This document shows positions 1 to 6,523 of a stretch of DNA of 7,673 bases, piece after piece; positions within the stretch are counted from its first letter, which is position 1, and every line of letters begins with the position of its first letter. Origin of the DNA: DATKMP01 sp035541775 (GTDB lineage: Bacteria > Bacteroidota > Ignavibacteria > UBA10030); the NCBI GenBank assembly GCA_035541775.1, contig DATKMP010000034.1, forward strand, positions 1 to 7,673. Reading direction: 5' to 3'. The position numbers and the translations under genes were made by a program. The notes beneath the pieces are model-generated. The model searched no databases and had not been told where the DNA came from. It saw nothing but the letters and a program-made list of their open reading frames with translations.

Positions 1-4
1 GTAG

Positions 5-53
5 AGCGCCAAGAGTTTTGAGCCCGGAAGCCTCGTTTCGCTTGGCGTTTTTT
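5..53 (+). terminator. Rho-independent terminator of an upstream gene
   Basis: The sequence shows CGCCAAG (7-13) pairing perfectly with CTTGGCG (41-47), followed directly by six T (48-53). A-T and G-U pairs can extend the stem at its base. The 27-nt loop is long, which lowers confidence slightly. The T-run lies on the plus strand, so it should end a plus-strand transcript whose gene lies to the left of the window. It separates that gene from the tRNA that follows. Confidence 0.75.
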
Positions 54-158
54 ATTCCTGGCAGACTGAGTACTTTTTTAAGCACTCGCAGAGTGAAATA
101 AGATCAACACTTCACTCCATACGATAAAGGTAGATAGAGAAAACAACGGATTTTATCC

Positions 159-232
159 GCGCCCGTAGCTCAGCTGGATAGAGCGACAGCCTCCGGAGCT
201 GTAGGCCGGGCGTTCGAATCGCCCCGGGCGCA
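159..232 (+). tRNA. tRNA-Arg (anticodon CCG)
   Basis: A complete cloverleaf can be drawn. The acceptor stem GCGCCCG (159-165) pairs perfectly with CGGGCGC (225-231), with discriminator A232. The D-stem is GCTC/GAGC (168-171 and 181-184). The anticodon stem ACAGC/GCTGT (186-190 and 198-202) encloses the loop CTCCGGA, giving anticodon CCG, which reads the arginine codon CGG. The variable region is 5 nt (203-207). The T-arm GGGCG-TTCGAAT-CGCCC spans 208-224. The 3' CCA is not encoded (ACG follows) and must be added by nucleotidyltransferase. Only 31 nt separate it from the next gene and no terminator is visible between them, so the two may share a transcript. Confidence 0.96.
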
Positions 233-263
233 CGAATGTTGAAATATTGAGGAAACGGTCATT

Positions 264-953
264 ATGCTTAAACCGCAGAAAAAAATAACGAAAAAAGAAA
301 TTAAAGAAGATAAACTTGTCACAACATATTTTGAAGCGCAATCGTGGCTGGAAAATAATAAACGCCTTGCTGCCTACATTGTCGCAGCTCCTGTTGCAAT
401 AGTGTTAATTTTATTCTGGTGGCATTCGAAACGTGTTGAAGCGAACGATACGACGACCACACAGCTCGCGAAGATCATTTCGTATTACGATGCTGGACAG
501 TACGACAAAGCTGTCAACGGCGTTCCGCAAGAAGGCGCACAAGGATTACAGGCCATCGTCGATGAAAATGGAAGCACCACTTCCGGTGAGATTGCTAAAC
601 TCTATCTTGCGAATTCGTATTTTGCATTAAAGAATTACGACAAAGCGCTTCAATATTATGATGATGTCAGTTTATCCGATAAAATGCTAACGGCGGCGGC
701 GTATGCGGGCGAAGCTGCTGCGTATGAAGCCAAGCAAGATTACGAACATGCCGGAAAATATTTTGAGAAAGCGGCCTCTAAAAATATGACGATTGTTTCT
801 GCACCGGATAATTTACAACGCGCAGCGATGAGTTATGCCGCGGCAGGACAGAAAGACAAAGCGGTCGATTTATTAAAGACGCTGAAAAAAGAATTTCCGA
901 CTTCTTCGCAAGCTCGCGATGCCGATCGCTTGCTGGCGGAATACGCTTCTTAA
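264..953 (+). CDS. Membrane-anchored tetratricopeptide-repeat protein
   Basis: This 229-residue protein has a Lys/Glu-rich N-terminal tail (1-34), a single hydrophobic segment (about 35-53, ending FWW before a basic SKR) and a helical-repeat region. TPR-like helix pairs are seen at about 64-85, 108-134 (with ALKNYDKALQYY), 144-171 (YEAKQDYEHAGKYFEKA) and 183-211 (AAGQKDKAVDLLK). The expected topology is cytoplasmic N-terminus with periplasmic TPRs. The overall plan resembles the YfgM/TPR_21 type, proteins that act as accessory scaffolds near the Sec translocon or envelope assembly. That role is inferred from architecture only. The ATG start has a good Shine-Dalgarno, GAGGAAA (249-255). The gene is followed by its own terminator, so it is not part of the phosphatase operon. 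Confidence 0.88.
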   Translation: MLKPQKKITKKEIKEDKLVTTYFEAQSWLENNKRLAAYIVAAPVAIVLILFWWHSKRVEANDTTTTQLAKIISYYDAGQYDKAVNGVPQEGAQGLQAIVDENGSTTSGEIAKLYLANSYFALKNYDKALQYYDDVSLSDKMLTAAAYAGEAAAYEAKQDYEHAGKYFEKAASKNMTIVSAPDNLQRAAMSYAAAGQKDKAVDLLKTLKKEFPTSSQARDADRLLAEYAS

Positions 954-976
954 TGATTCCATTGTATGACAACTTC

Positions 977-1031
977 AGCCGCCATGAAAATTACTCGACG
1001 TAGAAGAGAAATTTCTGGCGGCTTTCTTTTT
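977..1031 (+). terminator. Rho-independent terminator after the TPR gene
   Basis: AGCCGCCA (977-984) pairs perfectly with TGGCGGCT (1016-1023), and the stem is followed by TTCTTTTT (1024-1031). Inside it, GAAAATT and AATTTC can extend the pairing with a small bulge, leaving a moderate loop. It starts 23 nt after the TPR stop codon and should end that plus-strand transcript. Confidence 0.8.
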
Positions 1032-1083
1032 CCATGCGTTCAGCATGACCAAAGAATGAATTTGCTGCATACGATCAAGGAAA

Positions 1084-1110
1084 TTGACATCCTGTATCTT
1101 ATCGCATAAT
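1084..1110 (+). promoter_or_regulatory. Possible sigma-70-like promoter for the phosphatase operon
   Basis: A perfect TTGACA lies at 1084-1089 and CATAAT (5 of 6 matches to TATAAT) at 1105-1110. The 15-bp spacing is shorter than the optimal 17. It sits between the upstream terminator and the first phosphatase gene, about 70 bp before the start codon, which is the expected place. If the organism is a Bacteroidota member its promoters may follow another consensus, so this is a candidate only. Confidence 0.4.
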
Positions 1111-1182
1111 GTTGTAACCAATCGTTTTCACTTGCGTAATTTTAAATGGCGAAATGATAGTTGACGGCGATAAATATTGCTC

Positions 1183-3255
1183 ATGACACGGTTGACACGC
1201 ATATTGCTTATTGGTACACCGGTGATTTTGCTGCCGTTGATCTATATCCACGATGTGATCCGTGTTATGGTGGAATTAGATATTTCCGTGGTCAATTTTT
1301 TGCGTGAACTCTTTATTTTTGCCGCGTATATTTCACTCGGATTCTTTATCGACAACCGTCGTCGTCATCTTAAGCAAGGATTGCCCAAAGAAATCGGCCG
1401 GTTGCTTATCGCAGTCGTTCTTTTGGAACTTTTCCTCGCGGGTTGCTCAAGATTTTTACCGGAAAATTTTAACGGAGCCGGGCTGAAACATGCCGCATTT
1501 GGGACATTGGTCCTCACCATAGCAGTGATTGCCTCCAGCGTTATTGCGACAGTTGAATTGTTTATCGTACGGGATCTTCTCTTCTTCAAAAAAAATAAAA
1601 CGGCCAAACGCAATTATCGTTTATATCTTGCCATGCTGAGCGCTGCATGCGTAATCACGCTGCCGATGTTTTCCCTGGGTGATACGTGGGCCAGTAAAAT
1701 CTTATTTGCTCTTGCCGTCATAATGATTATTGCAATTTCTTTCCGGCAAAGTTGGATCGTCTATCTTTCGAAGCGAGAAAAAATTTATACCATCATTTAT
1801 TCCGGATTTCTTTTCCTTGCGCTGATCGGAATGGAAGTATTTTTTTCGCAAAGTGCAACGGTGGGCGAGTTTCTCTCGCAATACAGCGAGCCGCTGCATA
1901 CCTTTATCAAACTCAATAACACCTTGGGCATTGTATATTTCGGCATTACCGGAATTACAACGCTCTTTCATCTTCCTACCACCGATGTCTTTGAGCGAAA
2001 ACAATCCGAGCTGCACTCGCTGCATAATTTGAGCCGGCTGGCAACGCAAGTCTTTGATTTTCAGGAATTGGTCAACACTGTTGCGCAAATGACGACAGAA
2101 GTATGCGATGCGCGAAGTGTTTGGCTGGAATTATTGACGACCGATGAAATCACCGGCGTTATGTCCATCGATGTCGCTGTCCGCAAGAATATCACGCAAA
2201 CAGAAATTGATGCACTGACGAATGAGAATGAACATGTTCGGTCATTATTGTTGGACACGCACAAAACTTTATTGATTGACGACATCTGGTCCGATCGCCG
2301 CACAAAACATCTCAAGGCAAAAGGAGTGCTGCGCAGTTCGCTGATGATGGCGCCGCTTGTTTCTCATCAAAAATTAATCGGTGTCTTGTACGCGACAAAA
2401 GAGGTTGAAAATGCTTTCGATCAAGATGACATCGATGTGATGACAACGTTTGCGGATAACGTCAGCATTGCGATTGAAAATTCCCGGCTTATTGCACGCT
2501 CTCTGGAACGCGAGCGTCTGCATCAGGAAATGATGGTTGCGCAGCGCATGCAAAAACGCTTATTGCCGCAGAGCTTGCCTGTATTGCCGCAGGTGCAGCT
2601 TGCCGCCAGTTCGGAATCATCGTTTGAAGTGGGCGGCGATTATTACGATATTTTTCCGCTGGCCGATAACAACTATGGTATTATTATCGGCGATGTTTCT
2701 GGAAAAGGAGTCTCGGCAGCATTTTACATGGCAGAGGTGAAAGGAATTTTTCTTTCGCTCAGTCAACTTTGTTCCACGCCGCGTGAATTATTGCTGCGCG
2801 CGAACCGGTCGTTGCTGGAAAGTTTAGAGAAGAATGCGTTTATTAGTGTTATCTATAGTGTGCTGGATGTTTCGAACGCGACGTTGACTCTGGCACGAGC
2901 GGGGCATTGTCCCGCGGTGTTTCTTTCCGAGGAACACAGCGAACTTATTCGTTCCACCGGCCTTGGACTGGGATTGGCTACCGATGAAATATTTTCCAAC
3001 GCCACGGAAGAACGTTGTTTGCCGTTGAAACCCAATGATGTTTGTTTGCTCTATACCGACGGTATTGTCGAAGCGCGGAATTCGGAAGGCGAGGAATTCG
3101 GCTATGAACGATTGTTGCAGGCAGCGCAGCAATGCAAACACCTGCCGGCAGAAGAAATAAAAGAAGCAGTTCTTTCAAGTGTCCGAACCTTTCTCGGAGT
3201 GAATCCGTATAACGACGATGTAACGCTTGTCGTCGTGAAATGGTTAGGAACTTGA
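1183..3255 (+). CDS. Polytopic membrane GAF-SpoIIE (PP2C) serine phosphatase, RsbU-type
   Basis: This 690-residue regulator should dephosphorylate an RsbV-type STAS protein, with input from the membrane and a GAF domain. Residues 1 to about 265 hold roughly eight hydrophobic segments. A GAF domain follows (about 283-436), then the linker helix typical of RsbU phosphatases (MMVAQRMQKRLLP, 450-462), then the SpoIIE/PPM domain to the C-terminus. Metal-binding and catalytic motifs are intact: GGDYYD (484-489), GDVSGKG (503-509), YTDG (624-627) and NDDVT (677-681). The start could be ATG 1183 or TTG 1177, two codons earlier, and a stop at 1171 rules out anything further upstream. No clear Shine-Dalgarno is visible. 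It is the first gene of a four-gene operon with an rsbV-like gene 58 nt downstream. The signal sensed is unknown. Confidence 0.92.
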   Translation: MTRLTRILLIGTPVILLPLIYIHDVIRVMVELDISVVNFLRELFIFAAYISLGFFIDNRRRHLKQGLPKEIGRLLIAVVLLELFLAGCSRFLPENFNGAGLKHAAFGTLVLTIAVIASSVIATVELFIVRDLLFFKKNKTAKRNYRLYLAMLSAACVITLPMFSLGDTWASKILFALAVIMIIAISFRQSWIVYLSKREKIYTIIYSGFLFLALIGMEVFFSQSATVGEFLSQYSEPLHTFIKLNNTLGIVYFGITGITTLFHLPTTDVFERKQSELHSLHNLSRLATQVFDFQELVNTVAQMTTEVCDARSVWLELLTTDEITGVMSIDVAVRKNITQTEIDALTNENEHVRSLLLDTHKTLLIDDIWSDRRTKHLKAKGVLRSSLMMAPLVSHQKLIGVLYATKEVENAFDQDDIDVMTTFADNVSIAIENSRLIARSLERERLHQEMMVAQRMQKRLLPQSLPVLPQVQLAASSESSFEVGGDYYDIFPLADNNYGIIIGDVSGKGVSAAFYMAEVKGIFLSLSQLCSTPRELLLRANRSLLESLEKNAFISVIYSVLDVSNATLTLARAGHCPAVFLSEEHSELIRSTGLGLGLATDEIFSNATEERCLPLKPNDVCLLYTDGIVEARNSEGEEFGYERLLQAAQQCKHLPAEEIKEAVLSSVRTFLGVNPYNDDVTLVVVKWLGT

Positions 3256-3313
3256 GCAGAAAAATGAAGGATGCAGCATACGTGTTGAAATCAGCACAAG
3301 AAGGAGAAAAACC

Positions 3314-3673
3314 ATGAGTGATTTTAAAGTTCACCAGCGCGACGGTGAGGACGTGAGCGTGATTGAGCTGAAAGGATATTTAGATGCGCACACCGCGCCC
3401 GATCTCGAAAATGCTTTTCAGAAACTCTTGACGGAAAAAAAATACAACATCGTGGTCAATTGCCGCGATCTGTCGTACATCAGTAGCGCCGGGCTCGGCG
3501 TCTTTATGGCGTATGTCGAAGATGTGCGCAATAACAAAGGCGATATCAAGCTCAGCAATATGTCGCCGAAAGTGTATAATGTCTTCGATCTGCTCGGCTT
3601 TCCCATTTTGTACGAAATTTATAAAGATGAAAAAGAAGCGGTTGTGAAATTTCATGGCGCACAAACAAAATAA
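3314..3673 (+). CDS. STAS-domain anti-sigma-factor antagonist (RsbV/SpoIIAA-like)
   Basis: This 119-residue single-domain STAS protein is the phospho-switch of the partner-switching system. When unphosphorylated it binds the RsbW-type kinase and frees that kinase's other partner. The phosphorylation loop reads YISSAGLGVF (55-64). Aligned to SpoIIAA/RsbV (DSSGLGV/DSTGLGV), the phosphoacceptor is Ser58, while the Asp usually before it is Ser57 here. Other STAS hallmarks are the early strand VIELKGYLDAHTAPDLE (16-32) and NIVVNCRDL (45-53). The length is normal for the family. The start is well supported by AAGGAG (3301-3306) before ATG 3314. It lies between the two phosphatase genes and immediately before the kinase gene, which fits co-expression. 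Confidence 0.93.
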   Translation: MSDFKVHQRDGEDVSVIELKGYLDAHTAPDLENAFQKLLTEKKYNIVVNCRDLSYISSAGLGVFMAYVEDVRNNKGDIKLSNMSPKVYNVFDLLGFPILYEIYKDEKEAVVKFHGAQTK

Positions 3674-3675
3674 CG

Positions 3676-4113
3676 ATGGCTTTTTCAGCAAAACATATTT
3701 CCAAGAAAATCCAAAGCAAAACTGAAAGCTTGTTGGAAGCGCGGGATTTTGTCGGCACGGCTGCGCGGCGGTTCGGTTTTTCAGAAGAAGAAGCCGCGAA
3801 CATTATGCTTGCGGTCGATGAAGCATGCACCAATATCATCAAACATGCATATCGGTTTGCACCGGATAAAGAAATTGAAATCGAAATTGTCGAAGGGAAA
3901 GAATCATTCGAAATTCGTATGTACGATAGCGGGGCACAATTCAATCCGGATGCAATACGCCCGCCGGATTTAAAAGAACATCTCGGGCATTTTCGCCGCG
4001 GCGGCTTAGGCGTTTATCTGATGAAGAAATTGATGGACAAAGTGGAATACAAATTCCAGCCGGGGAAGCGCAATGAAGTCCGTTTGGTCAAATATCGTTC
4101 CAATGCTGCATAA
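3676..4113 (+). CDS. Anti-sigma-factor serine kinase, GHKL ATPase (RsbW/SpoIIAB-like)
   Basis: This 145-residue HATPase_c_2 protein is expected to bind ATP, phosphorylate the RsbV-like protein encoded just before it, and sequester a target when RsbV is phosphorylated. The N-box is LAVDEACTNIIKHAY (45-59, with Glu49 and Asn53). The G1 box is YDSG (83-86) and the glycine-rich lid/G2 region is RGGLGVYLM (108-116), so the ATP-binding motifs look complete. The ATG lies only 2 nt after the rsbV stop codon, with no separate strong ribosome site, suggesting translational coupling and matched stoichiometry. All 11 arginine codons are CGN, as expected for host chromosome, in contrast to the cassette gene at the right end. 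The target (a sigma factor or another protein) is not in the window. Confidence 0.93.
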   Translation: MAFSAKHISKKIQSKTESLLEARDFVGTAARRFGFSEEEAANIMLAVDEACTNIIKHAYRFAPDKEIEIEIVEGKESFEIRMYDSGAQFNPDAIRPPDLKEHLGHFRRGGLGVYLMKKLMDKVEYKFQPGKRNEVRLVKYRSNAA

Positions 4114-4206
4114 ACGAAGGAACGTTTTACGAAAACGAAATCTGTTACGCCATCTCGTTTTATAAAAAAAGAATCCGCGCGCTCGGAATCTTCCGCACTG
4201 CTGCCG

Positions 4207-5889
4207 TTGATTGAATTCAGTCAGGTCGTCAACTCTTCACTCGATCTTTCCTTTATTTTGAATACCGTATTACGAACGCTGATGGGCAAAATGCTCGTGG
4301 CAAAAGGGATGGTACTCTTGCGGCAGCACGATACATCGCTGATGGTTGTTGCAACGAAGGGATTGACCGAAGAAGCATTGGGCGAATTCTTGCAGGTCGA
4401 ACGATTACCTCGGGCTATTCAGCCGATTGCCATTCTCGCCGATAAAAAAATACCTTGGGCGCAATTTCTTCAATCGCATCATTTAAAGTTACTGGTGCCG
4501 ATTCTTTCTCAGAAAAAAGTTGTCGGTTATATTGCGTTGGGCGAACGATTGACGAAGAAGGAGTATTCCTCCGACGAAAAGAAATTGATTCAGTTGCTGG
4601 TGAATCTCTCCGGTGCCGCCATCCAAAAAGGATTGATCATCGAACAGGTCAACGATGCGAATAAAAAATTGGACCGAAAAAACCAGGAACTGAACACGCT
4701 GTTCGATCTCAGCAAAGAATTTAACATCGGATTGGATTCGGCAAAGGTCGTTCGCTTAGTGACGTTTGCGCTGCTCGGGCAGGTCGGCATCAAACAATAC
4801 GCGATTTGTTTGAAGCACCATGAGGAAATGAACATCGTCGCGCAAAAGTTACCGAACGTCGAAGGATTGCATGAACTTTTAAAGACCTTGTGCGAACTCG
4901 AAAGTCCGAGCACGATGCACGATTTATTAAAAACAAAACGGTACCGTTTTACCGCGGCAGAATTAACGAAGCACAAGGTCACTGCCGTTGTGCCGATGCA
5001 CTTGCAGCAGCAAACAAAAGGCATGATGCTGCTCGGCGAACGCATTCGCGGCGGCGAATATACACAACAGGATTTTGAATTCCTGTATTCACTCGGCAAT
5101 CTTGCCATCATCTCCATCGAAAATGCGCGGCTCTTTCAAGAAGCGATTGAAAAGCAGCGGATGGAAGATGAACTCAATATCGCGCGCGAGATTCAACAAG
5201 GGCTGCTGCCGGAATCCCTTCCCGCTATTCACGGGTACGATGTGGCTGCCGTCAATATTCCGTCGCTGCAAGTCGGCGGCGATTATTATGATGTGGTGGA
5301 AAAATCTGCGAACGAATTCGCGATAGCCATCGGCGATGTCTCGGGCAAAGGCGCGCCTGCCGCGCTTTTGATGGCAAACGTGCAGGCAGCTCTTCGCGCG
5401 TTAACGCCGACATGTGTTTCCGTTGCCCAAACTACCGGACAGATTAACGACCTGATTTGCGCCAACACACGAAGCGGCAGTAAATTCATTACGTTCTTCT
5501 GGGGAATTCTCGATGTCGCAACGCAGCAGTTCCGCTACAGTAACGCCGGGCACAATCCTCCGTATTTGTTACGTGCGAACGGAAGAATGGAAATGTTAGA
5601 CAAAGGCGGATTGATTCTTGGTATTTTCAAAACCGTTGCGCCGTATGAAGAAGGCGTTGTAGCATTGAATAAAGGCGATACATTAGTGCTTTACACCGAC
5701 GGCATCAGTGAGGCGATGAATGCGCAGAGCGAAGAATTTACGGAAGAACGATTGCAAACGGTTTTAAAAAAATCGGTGCATCATTCGGCAAAAGAAATTA
5801 TCAACGATGTGCAAGCGGCGGTCGAAGCGCACACGCAGGGTACTCCGCAATCCGATGATATTACCATGGTGGTAGTAAAAGCGATTTGA
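4207..5889 (+). CDS. Cytosolic GAF-GAF-SpoIIE (PP2C) serine phosphatase, RsbU-type
   Basis: This is a second phosphatase for the same switch, without membrane segments. Numbered from TTG 4207, it has a first GAF-like domain (about 5-145), a charged coiled-coil linker (about 147-168), a second GAF domain (about 165-310), the RsbU linker motif DELNIAREIQQGLLP and a SpoIIE/PPM domain (about 345-560). Catalytic motifs are intact: GGDYYD (357-362), GDVSGKG (376-382), YTDG (496-499) and SDDIT (549-553). TTG 4207 is the first conventional start but has no Shine-Dalgarno and cuts the helix leading into the first GAF. The frame is open back to the rsbW stop, and AAGGAA (4117-4122) sits 6 nt before an ACG at 4129, so the true product may be 26 residues longer. 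It is probably co-transcribed with the three genes before it. Confidence 0.9.
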   Translation: MIEFSQVVNSSLDLSFILNTVLRTLMGKMLVAKGMVLLRQHDTSLMVVATKGLTEEALGEFLQVERLPRAIQPIAILADKKIPWAQFLQSHHLKLLVPILSQKKVVGYIALGERLTKKEYSSDEKKLIQLLVNLSGAAIQKGLIIEQVNDANKKLDRKNQELNTLFDLSKEFNIGLDSAKVVRLVTFALLGQVGIKQYAICLKHHEEMNIVAQKLPNVEGLHELLKTLCELESPSTMHDLLKTKRYRFTAAELTKHKVTAVVPMHLQQQTKGMMLLGERIRGGEYTQQDFEFLYSLGNLAIISIENARLFQEAIEKQRMEDELNIAREIQQGLLPESLPAIHGYDVAAVNIPSLQVGGDYYDVVEKSANEFAIAIGDVSGKGAPAALLMANVQAALRALTPTCVSVAQTTGQINDLICANTRSGSKFITFFWGILDVATQQFRYSNAGHNPPYLLRANGRMEMLDKGGLILGIFKTVAPYEEGVVALNKGDTLVLYTDGISEAMNAQSEEFTEERLQTVLKKSVHHSAKEIINDVQAAVEAHTQGTPQSDDITMVVVKAI

Positions 5890-5890
5890 C

Positions 5891-5942
5891 GATTGGATGA
5901 ATTGATGATTTAGTGATTGGATGAGTTGGTGGTTTTGTGATT
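5891..5942 (+). repeat. 24-bp tandem duplication after the last phosphatase stop codon
   Basis: Two consecutive 24-nt units (5891-5914 and 5915-5938) both begin GATTGGATGA and differ at only four positions. A third unit begins with GATT (5939-5942) and then stops. The sequence is T/G-rich on the plus strand. It starts one base after the phosphatase stop codon, so it lies in the 3' end of the operon transcript. No function is evident. It looks like a simple slippage repeat. Confidence 0.7.
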
Positions 5943-5955
5943 TCCGACGCTGTGA

Positions 5956-5996
5956 GGGAGACCCGCCATGAAGATTGGCGGGTAAATTGTTCTCCC
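5956..5996 (+). repeat. Nested inverted repeat, possible operon-end hairpin
   Basis: ACCCGCCA (5961-5968) pairs perfectly with TGGCGGGT (5976-5983) around a 7-nt loop. Outside it, GGGAG (5956-5960) can pair with CTCCC (5992-5996), leaving an unpaired 8-nt stretch on the right arm. It is the first strong hairpin after the four-gene operon, so it may end or protect that transcript. There is no T-run directly after the stem, so a classic intrinsic terminator is not shown. Confidence 0.5.
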
Positions 5997-6060
5997 GAAC
6001 TATCCGGGTTGCATAAAAATAAGGCATTTCATCTATTCAGAATCATGAATTTTTAACTGA

Positions 6061-6400
6061 AAAGCCGATATTTGTCTTAGATACGAGCAAAACATTCTAA
6101 AAAGCAGATATTTTTGCAAATAGCTGTCTGAAAAAGCTGGAAGCCAAATATTTTATCAGGAATGCGAATATTTTGGTGGGAAGCCCGTTGAAACTGTGGG
6201 AACGCAAATATTTTCCTGGGAATAAGAAATTTATCCGCCGGAGCGCGGATGAAATGGTGGGAAGGCAAATGAAACAATGGGAAACCCGTTGAAACTGTGG
6301 GAAAGCAAATTTATCCGCCGGAATGTTGACTTGCCCGCCGAAAGGCGGGTTTAACCGCCAATAGGAGGATTTACCGGCCGTTAGGCAGGTGAAACTTTAA
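6061..6400. repeat. Degenerate tandem array with a 20-bp period
   Basis: Cut into 20-nt rows, the sequence lines up in columns for about 17 rows, with one extra base at about 6220-6240. Rows share a frame of roughly GGAAnGCnAAT followed by a variable right half. Two core types recur: AAATATTTT (rows near 6141, 6161, 6201) and TTGAAACTGTGG (rows near 6181 and 6281). CCCGTTGAAACTGTGGGAA recurs at 6184 and 6285, 101 bp apart. AAATTTATCCGCCGGA recurs at 6227 and 6307, 80 bp apart. The rightmost rows become GC-rich and form hairpins. Weak continuation to the left (from about 6001) is possible. Twenty is not a multiple of three, so this is not a protein-coding repeat. I do not recognise the family. 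The gene-free stretch 5890-6445 is largely made of this array and the two smaller repeats before it. Confidence 0.75.
6334..6349 (+). repeat. GC-rich hairpin with GAAA tetraloop inside the 20-bp array
   Basis: CCCGCC (6334-6339) and GGCGGG (6344-6349) form a perfect 6-bp stem closed by GAAA, a GNRA-type loop that is very stable in RNA. TTT follows at 6350-6352. Two weaker hairpins of the same design lie about 20 and 40 nt further on: CCGCC/GGAGG around AATA, and CCGGCC/GGCAGG around GTTA. It could act as a weak terminator for plus-strand transcripts. The series is better explained as a property of the array unit. Confidence 0.6.
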
Positions 6401-6523
6401 AACAACACCTGTAGCCGCAGAAAACCTGATACTCCTGCCGGAGACTCATTCGGATGGTAGAATACACAATAATGTCAAACAACAGGAATTGCTGCTTCGG
6501 GGGAATCGTTCATCGGTCGTGCT
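6401..6523. other. Non-coding junction between the 20-bp array and the integrase fragment
   Basis: This stretch has no convincing gene. It holds the right arm of a short inverted repeat (CAGGTG at 6386-6391 with CACCTG at 6406-6411) and a small CTCC/GGAG palindrome near 6432-6443. The minus-strand frame of the integrase remnant stays open into it until 6446, but the residues it adds do not resemble an integrase. None of the three minus-strand frames continues the recombinase, so the break near 6524 is a true sequence junction and not a simple frameshift. Confidence 0.5.

Noticed and set aside
1..60. attC or cassette boundary at the left edge
   Set aside because: The inverted repeat ends in a T-run and lacks GTTRRRY/RYYYAAC core sites, so it is better explained as an intrinsic terminator.
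96..125. Promoter for the tRNA (TACGAT at 120-125)
   Set aside because: No acceptable -35 element lies at the right distance, and the match could be chance in AT-rich DNA.
4590..5117. Minus-strand open frame of 175 codons
   Set aside because: It lies wholly inside the GAF-GAF-PP2C gene, whose domain motifs are continuous. The composition (Cys/Ser-rich) is typical of an antisense shadow.
6077..6277. Minus-strand open frame of 66 codons
   Set aside because: It arises from the 20-bp array. Its FxFPQFQ-like residue pattern only reflects the repeat, and there is no ribosome site or family resemblance.
6061..6400. CRISPR array
   Set aside because: The rows are contiguous and all degenerate. There are no identical repeats separated by unique spacers, the 20-nt period is too short for repeat plus spacer, and there are no cas genes.
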